From: an uncultured Bacteroidales bacterium
GTDB taxonomy: Bacteria > Bacteroidota > Bacteroidia > Bacteroidales > F082
Direction: 5' to 3'
Assembly: GCA_937884015.1 (NCBI GenBank)
Contig: CALGBV010000313.1
Span: forward strand, 1-12,433
DNA: 12,433 nt
Shown: positions 1 to 7,812 of the stretch, in pieces
Position numbering within the stretch: position 1 is the first letter of the stretch
Layout: each line of letters opens with the position of its first letter
Position numbers and translations under genes: made by a program
Notes under the pieces: generated by a model
The model's input: only the letters and a program-made list of their open reading frames with translations
What the model was told of the DNA's origin: nothing
Databases searched by the model: none

Positions 1-1832
1 AGCATGTCGCCCGTGTAGTAATACGGGTCGATGATGATGGCATTTTTGACCTCTGCCACGGCATCGTTCACCTGAAGGGCGTCTTTTTTCTCCATCAGGG
101 CGGAAACGAAGACCATCCATTCGCCGGTTTCGCTTTGTTCGACGAAATTGCATTGGAATTCTTCCGGCAGCGCGCCGCTCTCGGGCAATGACATCGGTTC
201 GTAGTCGGCTTCAATCAGGCTTTGGACCATGCTCGGAGCGTTTTCGGGCAACGTGTGTTCCGTCCAATATTCCTGCCAGCGGTCGATGTTTTCCTGCTGT
301 TCGTCGAGCGGGATGAGCAAATCCTGCATCTTGCCACGGCTTTTCACGATGCCGTTTCCTTGCAGGCTGTCTAATTTTGCAGCAATCTTGCGTGTCGTTA
401 GAATGGCTTCGTCCAAAGTCTCGCCAGCACCTGCGTAATACATGTTGAACAGCCCCTTGTCGATTTTTTCACTATACAATTCCTTCGATTTCACTACTGT
501 GGGACGCGTGTAGCCGATGTTGTTCAAGTCGGTGTCGAAATTCACGTTCTTTGAGGTGAAAATGGTGACGATGATGAGAATCACCAGTAACCCAACCAGC
601 CAATATTTGCGGTCCAAAGGATAAGCATTGATTCTGTCGGCGAGGTCGAAGGCTTTTTTCGATTTGCGGTTTTGTTCGGGACGGAAGAAATGTGGCAGGA
701 AAATCAGGGCGAAAAGCGTTGTGCCAACCAATGAGAATGATGCGAAAAGGCCAAAATCGCTCAGCAGTTCGCTGGTGGTGAACATCAGGCTAATGAAGGC
801 GCCGATGGTGGTCAGCGAACCTAAACACACGGGACGCGCCTGCTCCTTAATGACTTGTTCTGGGTCAGAGACGTATTTATAGTGTGTCAGGACGTGCAAA
901 ACGTAACTCATCGCCACGCCAAGCACAATGGCCGCCATGCCGATAGCCATGAACGACATGCTGCCTTTCACCACATAAACGCCAGCCAAGGCAAACAAGG
1001 CACCGTAGACGACGGGTGCAAGCAGCATGGGCAGGGTCGAGCGGTTCTTGAAACAGAGACAGATGACGAAGCATATGACAAGCAGCGAAAGACCCACCGT
1101 GACAATCAGGTCGCGTTTGATGGTGCGTGAGTTATCGGTGCCTTCGACGGCGGCGCCGTGATAGAGCAACTCCACATCGGGAAAGGCTTCGTTGAAACTC
1201 TTTTCCTCGTCTTGCATCATGGAAATGAGATGCCCCGTGACTTTGGTGTCCAACGAGTTGAAGGACGGGTTGATGTAGGCCACGGCAAGGGTTGAGTCGG
1301 GTGAGAAAAGATGACCGTCAATCATGGTGTAGCCGCCGGTGTAGTCGGCAAGCAAATCGACGGCTTCCTGAGGCACTTCTTCGGGGCAGCCGCTGTCAAT
1401 CCATTTTTCGAGAATGGGATACATTTCGGGCGTGACGAATGTGGCGGCTTCGTTCAGCAGATAGTCCAAGGCGTTCATCATCATGTCGTCGTCGAATCGC
1501 CAGAGGCAACTCGTAATCCAGCCGTCCTTGTCGTGTGCCATCAGGCTGTCCAAATAGGCATCGGAGGCTTCGGCCAAGCGTTCCGGACTTACTTCGGCAC
1601 CTTCGCGTGCCTGAAATTCAACGAAAACCTTGTCCTTGACTTTCAGGTTGCCGAAAGCGAGTTCCGCTTCGCGCATCTTGTCGGTCGAGGGAAACAATTG
1701 TATGAGGTTTTCTTCAAATTCTATGCGTGTGGCCAAAATGCCGAAAAGTATGGTCGTGCCAATTAGAATCGTCCACATCAAGGATTTATGGTCTTTGAAG
1801 TAACGATAGATGGCGATAAAAAAGCGGTTCAT
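1..1832 (-). CDS. MMPL/RND-superfamily exporter, C-terminal part beyond window edge
   Basis: Probable inner-membrane exporter of lipids or other hydrophobic molecules (MMPL family, COG4258/HAE3-like). The frame is open from ATG 1830-1832 to the left edge, giving 610 residues and no stop. It shows the family layout: TM1 at about residues 18-35, a periplasmic domain (36-240), a five-helix block (241-383: 242-261, 267-288, 293-316, 336-353, 360-383), then TM7 (411-427) and the start of the second periplasmic domain. Full members usually have about 750-850 residues, so TM8-12 are missing here. TM4 reads GVAMSY, where many MMPL/RND exporters have an Asp-Tyr pair; Ser309 stands in place of the Asp. 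The start lies 31 bases after the rho stop with no terminator between, so read-through from rho is likely. In Bacteroidota similar proteins often sit beside LolA-like and acyltransferase genes; that cannot be checked here. The substrate is unknown. Confidence 0.88.
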   Translation of the reverse strand, partial: MNRFFIAIYRYFKDHKSLMWTILIGTTILFGILATRIEFEENLIQLFPSTDKMREAELAFGNLKVKDKVFVEFQAREGAEVSPERLAEASDAYLDSLMAHDKDGWITSCLWRFDDDMMMNALDYLLNEAATFVTPEMYPILEKWIDSGCPEEVPQEAVDLLADYTGGYTMIDGHLFSPDSTLAVAYINPSFNSLDTKVTGHLISMMQDEEKSFNEAFPDVELLYHGAAVEGTDNSRTIKRDLIVTVGLSLLVICFVICLCFKNRSTLPMLLAPVVYGALFALAGVYVVKGSMSFMAIGMAAIVLGVAMSYVLHVLTHYKYVSDPEQVIKEQARPVCLGSLTTIGAFISLMFTTSELLSDFGLFASFSLVGTTLFALIFLPHFFRPEQNRKSKKAFDLADRINAYPLDRKYWLVGLLVILIIVTIFTSKNVNFDTDLNNIGYTRPTVVKSKELYSEKIDKGLFNMYYAGAGETLDEAILTTRKIAAKLDSLQGNGIVKSRGKMQDLLIPLDEQQENIDRWQEYWTEHTLPENAPSMVQSLIEADYEPMSLPESGALPEEFQCNFVEQSETGEWMVFVSALMEKKDALQVNDAVAEVKNAIIIDPYYYTGDM

Positions 1833-1863
1833 TTAGTCGTAGTTGTTTAATAAGGTGTAGGCC

Positions 1864-3810
1864 TTATTTGTCCAAACTCATCAGAAATTCTTCGTTGTTG
1901 ATGGTCTTGGCAACACGATCCTTGAGGAATTCCATGGCTTCGACAGGAGTCATGTCGGCAAAATGCGTACGCAATGCCCAGACGCGTGCCAATGTGGTTT
2001 CGTCGACCAGAAGGTCGTCGCGGCGTGTGCCGGATGCCACAATGTCGATGGCTGGGAAGATACGCTTGTTCGACAGACGACGGTCGAGTTGCAGTTCCAT
2101 GTTGCCTGTTCCCTTGAACTCTTCGAAGATGACTTCGTCCATCTTGGAGCCGGTGTCAATCAAGGCGGTGGCCAAAATGGTCAGCGAGCCGCCGTTTTCA
2201 ATCTTACGCGCTGCGCCGAAGAAACGTTTTGGCTTCTGCAAGGCATTGGCTTCGACACCACCGGAAAGCACCTTGCCGGAAGCAGGGGAGACGGTGTTGT
2301 AGGCGCGTGCCAGACGGGTGATGGAGTCTAAAAGAATGACCACATCGTGACCACATTCGGTCAGGCGCTTGGCTTTTTCGAGGACGATGTTGGCAATCTG
2401 AACGTGTTTCGATGCCGGTTCGTCGAAGGTCGAGGCGATGACTTCGGCATTCACACTGCGCTGCATGTCGGTGACTTCTTCAGGACGCTCGTCAATCAAT
2501 AATATGATAAGGTAAACCTCTGGGTGGTTGGCGGCAATGGCGTTGGCCACTTCCTTCAGCAGCACGGTTTTACCAGTCTTTGGCTGAGCCACAATCAGGC
2601 CACGCTGACCTTTGCCGATAGGCGCAAACATATCCATGATTCGAGTTGAGATGGTGGCGCCTTTGTGTCCTGTAATCTTGAATTTCTCGTTCGGGAACAA
2701 AGGAGTCAGGTAGTCGAAAGGTATGCGGTCGCGGACTTCTTCGGGTCTTCTGCCGTTGATGTAATCCACCTTAATCAGTGGGAAGAACTTTTCGCCGCTT
2801 TTCGGGGGGCGGATTGAGCCCAGCACGGTGTCGCCGGTCTTCAGGCCGAACAGCTTGATTTGCGATTGCGAGACGTAAATGTCGTCAGGTGAAGGCAGAT
2901 AGTTGTAATCCGACGAACGCAGGAAACCGAAACCTTCGGGCATGACTTCCAGAACGCCTTCGGCCTGTACCACGCCGTCAAATTGGCTCAGCAGTTCGTC
3001 GCGCTGGTTCTTTTCGGGTCTTTCAACAGGCCTTTCGGCTTTTTCAGCAGGTGTTTCTTTCTGGTTTTCGACTGCTTCTGCGGTTTCAAGAGCGTCAGGT
3101 GCTTCAGTAGTTTCTGAAGTTTCAGGGGTTTCAAGGGACTCGGAAGGTTCAAAAGTTTCTGTTGATTCAACGGTCTCAATTTCCTGTTCTTCAGGTCTTT
3201 CTTCCTGCTGTATCATCATGGCGTCTTCGTCGACAACGGAATTGGCGTTTTGTGCTTCCGCCTGATGTTTTTTCTTTTGCTTGAACTTATCGTTTTTGTT
3301 GAATTTCTTCTTTTCTGATTTAGCCTCGGCCATTTCGCTCTTGGCTTCAGGAACGTCATTGGCAAGGGGCTCGGTCGCTGGTTGCGGTTTGGCTTCGGCA
3401 GGAGCGGACGTTTCGGTCTTTTCCTGCGGCTTTCCTGATTCCAGTGGACGGGTCGAGAAGGCCTTTTCCGGCTGGTCGGCATTGCCGCTGTGAGCTATGC
3501 GCGGACGCTTGTTGCGCTTCTGCGGCTGAGGCTGCTCCTCTTGGACTTCGGCAGGCTTTTCTTCCTTGCTTTGCTTCGGCTCTGCTTTCACTTCCTCTTT
3601 CTGCTCTTTCGGTGCAGGTTTCTGTTTATCAGGTTCTTGCTTCTTTGGTTTTGCACTCGGTTTCTTAATGTCGGGATGTGAGGCCTGACCGTCAAGAATG
3701 TCGTAAACCAGCTGACTTTTGTCTTTCTTTTCGTCATCAATACCCATTTCGATGGCAATCATCTTCAGGTCGTCCAATGACTTTTCGTTTAATTCATAAA
3801 TGGTATACAT
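1864..3810 (-). CDS. rho: Transcription termination factor Rho with long disordered insert
   Basis: Hexameric RNA-dependent ATPase that ends transcription of untranslated RNA. Length is 648 residues, against 419 in E. coli. In order: Rho_N helical domain (1-40); a low-complexity insert (about 44-270); the cold-shock-type RNA-binding domain (about 283-352, with GFGFLR at 293-298); and the ATPase domain. The ATPase has Walker A AQPKTGKT (408-415, Lys414), Walker B VVILLD (490-495), the SGGVEANALQKPKRFFGAAR stretch (517-536), the DTGSKMDEVIFEEFKGTGN region (552-570) and Arg577/Arg578. All core motifs are intact. The insert is Lys/Pro/Glu/Gln-rich first (44-190), then strongly acidic (191-258). 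A similar insert in Bacteroides thetaiotaomicron Rho is reported to drive phase separation. ATG 3808-3810 is chosen because MYTIYELNEKSLDDL matches the start of the Rho_N domain. It is divergent from the DUF4293 gene and followed closely by the MMPL gene. Confidence 0.98.
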   Translation of the reverse strand: MYTIYELNEKSLDDLKMIAIEMGIDDEKKDKSQLVYDILDGQASHPDIKKPSAKPKKQEPDKQKPAPKEQKEEVKAEPKQSKEEKPAEVQEEQPQPQKRNKRPRIAHSGNADQPEKAFSTRPLESGKPQEKTETSAPAEAKPQPATEPLANDVPEAKSEMAEAKSEKKKFNKNDKFKQKKKHQAEAQNANSVVDEDAMMIQQEERPEEQEIETVESTETFEPSESLETPETSETTEAPDALETAEAVENQKETPAEKAERPVERPEKNQRDELLSQFDGVVQAEGVLEVMPEGFGFLRSSDYNYLPSPDDIYVSQSQIKLFGLKTGDTVLGSIRPPKSGEKFFPLIKVDYINGRRPEEVRDRIPFDYLTPLFPNEKFKITGHKGATISTRIMDMFAPIGKGQRGLIVAQPKTGKTVLLKEVANAIAANHPEVYLIILLIDERPEEVTDMQRSVNAEVIASTFDEPASKHVQIANIVLEKAKRLTECGHDVVILLDSITRLARAYNTVSPASGKVLSGGVEANALQKPKRFFGAARKIENGGSLTILATALIDTGSKMDEVIFEEFKGTGNMELQLDRRLSNKRIFPAIDIVASGTRRDDLLVDETTLARVWALRTHFADMTPVEAMEFLKDRVAKTINNEEFLMSLDK

Positions 3811-3919
3811 AGAATTGGGATTCGAATTTTCCTTGTGGAAAGTAAATCAAGAAATTGTGTATTGGAATTCTTTTATTTGAAGAACGGATTTTTTATGTTT
3901 TTCCGTCCTAAAAGCGGTG

Positions 3920-3950
3920 CAAAAATATACATTTTTATTTAAAGGGCAAT
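3920..3950 (-). promoter_or_regulatory. Candidate rho promoter, Bacteroidota type
   Basis: Read on the minus strand, ATTG (3950-3947) is followed after 19 bases by TATTTTTG (3927-3920). The second element matches the Bacteroidota -7 consensus TAnnTTTG exactly, and the first keeps the TTG core of the -33 element at normal spacing. Transcription would begin near 3913-3915, leaving an untranslated leader of about 105 bases before the rho ATG. That leader is AT-rich and holds only a weak five-base stem (3884-3888 with 3902-3906). Placement comes from consensus matching only. Confidence 0.6.
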
Positions 3951-3967
3951 ATTTTTATTGAATTTTG

Positions 3968-3975
3968 TATTTTTG
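3968..3975 (+). promoter_or_regulatory. Candidate -7 element for the DUF4293 gene
   Basis: TATTTTTG matches TAnnTTTG exactly and lies 24 bases before the ATG of the DUF4293 gene, which would give a short leader of under 20 bases. No TTTG-like -33 element is found 18-21 bases upstream (the bases there are the AAAGGGCAAT run), so the match may be chance in AT-rich DNA. Confidence 0.35.
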
Positions 3976-3999
3976 CAACGAATTTAAAACGTTTTAATC

Positions 4000-4488
4000 A
4001 TGTCACAAAGATTTCAATCCATTATGTTTTTCATGTCGGCGTTGCTTTTTGCGCTGCTTTTTTTCATTCCGTTGGCTACTTACGATGGCGAACTCAATAA
4101 TTTGGTTTTCAATGCATACGGTGTTGAATCGATAGTGCCGGGTTGCGATATTCCTTTTGGAAAAATGTATGCTCTGCCTGTCTTGATTCTTACGGTGACG
4201 GCTGTTTTGTTGGGCGTTTACCTTTCAATGAGTCTTGTGAAGGCCGTGAAGATTGCCCAGTTCCAGAAACTTCACCGCGTTGCCTGCATCGATGTGGTCG
4301 TTGTTGTGGCATGGATTGCCTTGGTTTATGCCTATTACATCAGAGCCATCGGTAAACCGATTGATGCGTTGCCGCATTTCAAGGTCGGCGTATTCCTGCC
4401 GCTTTTCGCCCTGCTGCTTGTCATGATGGGCTCCGGCAGTCTGAAGAAAGACATTAAGAAGGTGCGCTCAATGGACAGAATCCGTTGA
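4000..4488 (+). CDS. DUF4293-family four-helix inner-membrane protein
   Basis: Small integral membrane protein of unknown function, 162 residues, matching DUF4293 proteins of Bacteroidota by layout. Four hydrophobic helices are visible at about residues 7-26, 57-80, 95-115 and 128-146. A polar loop with two features (ATYDGEL after TM1, and a longer segment 27-56 containing Cys49) lies between TM1 and TM2. The C-terminus is basic and ends in KVRSMDRIR, resembling the conserved family ending (VRSADRLR, recalled rather than searched). N-terminal MSQRFQSIMF fits the family's usual start and supports ATG 4000. Divergence from rho across a 189-base gap is, from memory, a common arrangement in the phylum and strengthens the call. 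No catalytic motif is visible and no function is known; the family assignment was made by recognition. Confidence 0.85.
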   Translation: MSQRFQSIMFFMSALLFALLFFIPLATYDGELNNLVFNAYGVESIVPGCDIPFGKMYALPVLILTVTAVLLGVYLSMSLVKAVKIAQFQKLHRVACIDVVVVVAWIALVYAYYIRAIGKPIDALPHFKVGVFLPLFALLLVMMGSGSLKKDIKKVRSMDRIR

Positions 4489-4652
4489 TGCAGTCCATAT
4501 TCAGAAAATAGGAAAGATGGCGCGTGCGTCGGTTTTTTTATGGTTATTCTTGCTATCTTGATGTAAAACACTTTATTTCGCTGTAAATAAATCAACAGAA
4601 ATTCATTATCTTGATTCATATTTATTCATTAATAACAACAATTTAAAACGCA

Positions 4653-6086
4653 ATGAGAAAACACTTTTTTACATTGATTCTTGCCTTTTTTTGGGGCATG
4701 GGTGCTTCTTGGGCACAGGAATACGACTTCTCGGCTGTTTGCAGTACGGGACAGACGCTCTATTACAAAGTCATTGACGAGGACGCACGCAAGGTGAAAT
4801 TGACATGCCCCGACTTCTTGTCATGGGGTGATTTCCCAAAACCGTCTGGAGAAATTATTTTCCCCGAAACCGTGGAAAGCAATGGCGTTTCTTATTCTGT
4901 GACTGAAATTGACTACCTTGCTTTCTCTGGTTGTTCGGGACTTTCTGGTTCGCTGAACATTCCTAATTCCGTAGTCCAAATTGATAGTTATGCATTCTCA
5001 GATTGTATTGGTTTCACGGGCACACTGAATATTTCGAATTCGGTGATAAAAATCGATCGTAGGGCTTTCTCTGGATGCAGTGGCCTCACAGGATCACTGA
5101 TTATTCCGAATTCAGTGACTGAAATTGGTGATCATGCTTTTGATAATTGCACAGGGTTCAATGGCTTTCTTACTTTGGGCAATTCCGTGACCACGATTGG
5201 AGAATGGGCATTTTCGGGTTGTAGCGGCCTTCGTGGTTCGCTAAATGTACCGAACTCTGTGGCATCCCTCGGCAGTTATGCTTTTAGTGAATGTACAGGA
5301 TTTACGGGTTCGTTGACAATTGGCAATTCCCTAAGCATTGTTGGCGAAGCTGCTTTCTATAAATGTAATGGTTTCAAAGGTCCTTTGATTCTCAGTAGTT
5401 CTGTGGTTGAATTAGGTCAAATGGCTTTCTGTAATTGCAGTGGCTTTTCTTCTATCATTTCCAAGGCCGCACAAGCTCCGTTAGGACAATTTTCATGTCT
5501 TTTTGGAATTCCTGATTCAATACCTGTGTATGTTCCTTGTGGCAGCACCGGTTCATACGGACAGGCTGCATATTGGAATGAATTTAGAAACTTCCATGAA
5601 ATTCGACCTTACGACATCCGGCTGCTTTCATCAAATGAAACCATGGGCATCGTGTCATTTGCGCAAATGCCGGATTGTGAGACGGGCATCTGCATAGTAA
5701 AGGCTTCATCAATGCCTGGCTATAAGTTCGATTATTGGATGGAAAACGGTGCGCAGGTTTCGACAGAGGCTGAGTACAGTTTTGAGGCAACTGCCGACCG
5801 CACCCTGACGGCTTATTTCAGCGAAACCTTGAATGTGAATTCGTTTGCCGAACTGGAAGTTCAGCTGTTTCCAAATCCAACTAACGATGTGCTGAATGTG
5901 GTTTGTGATGGTATGCGTCATATTACTATAATAAACACCTTAGGACAGATTGTTTATGATGCCGAACCTGCTGATGCCCAGTCGGCTCAAATCAGCCTTG
6001 CAGGTTTCGATGCTGGCGTTTACATTGTCCGCATTGCGACAGATTACGGCATGACTAGCAAGTCGGTTGTCAAGACCGAACTTTAA
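4653..6086 (+). CDS. Secreted BspA-like LRR protein with T9SS sorting tail
   Basis: Probable cell-surface protein of 477 residues, role likely in adhesion or binding. In order: Sec signal peptide (1-21, cleavage likely after SWA); a short N-terminal segment; eight LRR_5/BspA-type units of exactly 24 residues (77-268), each with the pattern NSV..I...AF..C.G(L/F).G; a capping region (269-318); a divergent InlB B-repeat-like domain (about 321-390, with GYKFDYW and NGAQVS); and a type A T9SS C-terminal domain (about 400-477, with LFPNPTND, INTLGQIVYD and AGVYIVRIAT). The tail implies passage through the outer membrane by T9SS, then tail removal and possible anchoring to A-LPS. One Cys recurs every 24 residues from Cys94 to Cys262. 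It sits 164 bases after the DUF4293 gene with no convincing promoter seen, and ends at a bidirectional terminator. The ligand cannot be inferred. Confidence 0.92.
   Translation: MRKHFFTLILAFFWGMGASWAQEYDFSAVCSTGQTLYYKVIDEDARKVKLTCPDFLSWGDFPKPSGEIIFPETVESNGVSYSVTEIDYLAFSGCSGLSGSLNIPNSVVQIDSYAFSDCIGFTGTLNISNSVIKIDRRAFSGCSGLTGSLIIPNSVTEIGDHAFDNCTGFNGFLTLGNSVTTIGEWAFSGCSGLRGSLNVPNSVASLGSYAFSECTGFTGSLTIGNSLSIVGEAAFYKCNGFKGPLILSSSVVELGQMAFCNCSGFSSIISKAAQAPLGQFSCLFGIPDSIPVYVPCGSTGSYGQAAYWNEFRNFHEIRPYDIRLLSSNETMGIVSFAQMPDCETGICIVKASSMPGYKFDYWMENGAQVSTEAEYSFEATADRTLTAYFSETLNVNSFAELEVQLFPNPTNDVLNVVCDGMRHITIINTLGQIVYDAEPADAQSAQISLAGFDAGVYIVRIATDYGMTSKSVVKTEL
4881..5456 (+). repeat. Eight 72-bp coding repeats (24-residue LRR_5 units)
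   Basis: Units begin at residues 77, 101, 125, 149, 173, 197, 221 and 245, with no length variation (the last loses one residue of pattern at its end). The protein repeats are clear; the DNA copies have diverged. Consecutive units alternate in character: those starting at 101, 149 and 197 have PNSV and end CxGF, while those at 125, 173 lack the Pro and end SGCSGL. This gives a second period of 48 residues or 144 bp. Confidence 0.9.
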
Positions 6087-6101
6087 ATAGAAGTTGAAAT
6101 G

Positions 6102-6138
6102 AATGAAAAAGCCGGCGCATTGCGTCGGCTTTTTCATT
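6102..6138. terminator. Bidirectional intrinsic terminator between convergent genes
   Basis: Bases 6102-6118 pair with 6122-6138 over 17 base pairs around a three-base loop (6119-6121); the only non-Watson-Crick pair is G6115 with T6125. The GC-rich centre is flanked by five A on the left (6106-6110) and five T on the right (6130-6134), so either strand yields a hairpin followed by a U-run. It lies 16 bases after the LRR gene stop and 18 bases beyond the lipoprotein gene stop, serving both. Confidence 0.93.
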
Positions 6139-6155
6139 GTAATCAAATGATTCAA

Positions 6156-7787
6156 TCATTGAATTGGAATGGTTTCCAATGCCCATTGCGTATCTGCTGC
6201 AGCTGATTTTGTGATGACATAGATAATGTCTCCTTGGCTATTTGTGAAAACAAAATATGGCTCGGTCTCATATCTTGTCACAAGGTTCCCGTTATTTAAC
6301 ATCATGTATTTTTCCAAGGCAATATATGATTTCATTGTATAGTCTTCGGAACTATTGACATAAATATATGGGTCGTTGGGTAAACCATTATTCAATTGAT
6401 ATATCGAGTAAATCTGTCTCTTAATTTCCGAATGATCTACATAAAATATTCTCGTCGCGACATTTGTGTAAAAATATCCAAATGAGCCAATTTTATGCAT
6501 ATCCGTAGCCTGATCTTCGGTTGCACGAATCACAGCACCGCCTTTATTGAATATTTTATTCCCATCCTCAGAGTACCAAAAGTCGTCACTGAAAGGAGGT
6601 GTGTTGAGAGAAGGCGAATCGTACATGAAAACAATCGTATCGTTTTGAATATCAAATTTTTTAATTTGAGTTGGTCTTGATCCATAGACAGCGCAGTAAA
6701 TGTATTTTCCCGATGGATGCAGGCGTGCTTTTGATCGAGCCTTAATACCAGCAAGGTGGTAAACCGTAGAGTTTGGTGTGCTGACATCAAGATATTGGAT
6801 TTCTTGCAGCATATCGCTATCAGGAACAACATACGCCCAATGATTATTTCCTAATACAATATCCGAAGCCATGCAGGAAATGTTGTTGGTTGTCAAAGTT
6901 TCGCATGTCAGAAGGTCGACATAAGTCACATGCTTGTCAAAACCCACTGCTGCATAGTTGCCGTCTAATGAAAGGCTTAGGCATGTCGGTCTATATCGCA
7001 GTTGTATGACATCGGTGTTTTTTGTGTCAGGGTGATAGACGTTCAAAGTCCGTTTATCAGTTACATAGGCCAAAACGTCCCTAGTTTTGGAATACTCGGC
7101 ATCAATGACTTCCGCAGGCAACAGCTTTTTCCGTTCAATTTCAAAAGAAACTGTTTTTACAATTTCATTGACCGTTACGTCAAGTGTTGGGGAAATAAAG
7201 CCGTCAATAATGGCTTCTCGGTCAATTTCCACTTGTATGTCCGCTTGTCCATGGGGCGGAACTTCTCCGTGGTCGCTTTCAACAGAAATAGCGTTTGATG
7301 AGGTTGTAATGGAGTAGGGCAATGTCAATTCGCTGTTATTTGTCACTTTTAAAGTCTGAACATTTATTCCATTAGGATAGACAAGCGTGTCAGATACACT
7401 AAAAATGACATTTGGATTTGCTACGCCTACGACTTCAATAGTAACATTTTCAACATCTGATGTTATCGAAATTGTGCCATAATGGATGTTATTAGAATCG
7501 AAATAATCAAATAGTGTTGTAGCCGCAAGATGCGCCGCGTTGCCAGCCTGAACCCAGCCGATAAGAGGTCGTATTCTGAGCCATTCAGGCATGGAGGTTA
7601 TCTCAAACTGACATTCGGATTTTGCATCTGTCGTAATGTCGAAATATAAGGTTTGGCCGTTTGAAATAAACATTGAGTCACATGACACAAACAAATGATT
7701 CTCTTCGTGCTTTTGACAGGCGCAGAAAAGCAGGAGAAAAGCAGCCATAACGATTTTGGGCAGGATAGGGAGTTTCTTGTAATGCAT
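6156..7787 (-). CDS. Surface lipoprotein: BACON-like, Ig-like and beta-propeller regions
   Basis: Predicted lipoprotein of 543 residues. Residues 1-23 form a lipoprotein signal peptide with hydrophobic core KIVMAAFLLL; the best lipidated Cys is Cys24 (preceded by FCA). The next residues, QKHEE (25-29), resemble the QKDDE-type lipoprotein export signal known from Capnocytophaga, so exposure on the outer surface is likely. Residues about 33-124 look like a BACON domain (MPEWLRI, GTISITS and a final beta strand). Residues about 127-220 look like an Ig/ASH-type beta sandwich (VTNNSELTLPY, VPPHGQADIQV). From about 228 to 543 there are WD40/YVTN-like blades (LSLSLDGNYAAVG, LHPSGKYIYCAVYG, YSEDGNKIFN). 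No catalytic residues are evident, which suggests a binding or scaffold role. It has its own promoter and looks monocistronic. Its DNA is visibly more AT-rich than rho or the efflux genes. Domain names come from pattern recognition, so the function is uncertain. Confidence 0.85.
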   Translation of the reverse strand: MHYKKLPILPKIVMAAFLLLFCACQKHEENHLFVSCDSMFISNGQTLYFDITTDAKSECQFEITSMPEWLRIRPLIGWVQAGNAAHLAATTLFDYFDSNNIHYGTISITSDVENVTIEVVGVANPNVIFSVSDTLVYPNGINVQTLKVTNNSELTLPYSITTSSNAISVESDHGEVPPHGQADIQVEIDREAIIDGFISPTLDVTVNEIVKTVSFEIERKKLLPAEVIDAEYSKTRDVLAYVTDKRTLNVYHPDTKNTDVIQLRYRPTCLSLSLDGNYAAVGFDKHVTYVDLLTCETLTTNNISCMASDIVLGNNHWAYVVPDSDMLQEIQYLDVSTPNSTVYHLAGIKARSKARLHPSGKYIYCAVYGSRPTQIKKFDIQNDTIVFMYDSPSLNTPPFSDDFWYSEDGNKIFNKGGAVIRATEDQATDMHKIGSFGYFYTNVATRIFYVDHSEIKRQIYSIYQLNNGLPNDPYIYVNSSEDYTMKSYIALEKYMMLNNGNLVTRYETEPYFVFTNSQGDIIYVITKSAAADTQWALETIPIQ

Positions 7788-7812
7788 AGGTGTATGTTTT
7801 TGTTACTTGCTG

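Noticed and set aside
3884..3906. Hairpin in the rho leader that might act as an attenuator
   Set aside because: The stem is five pairs with a 13-base loop and no matching alternative structure was found.
4516..4539. Possible terminator after the DUF4293 gene, ending in seven T
   Set aside because: Only four base pairs (GATG with CGTC, one wobble) form around a seven-base loop, too weak to call despite the T-run.
3981..4650. The 11-mer aatttaaaacg before both the DUF4293 gene (3981) and the LRR gene (4640)
   Set aside because: Distance to the start codon differs (8 versus 2 bases) and the word is AT-rich, so chance is a sufficient explanation.
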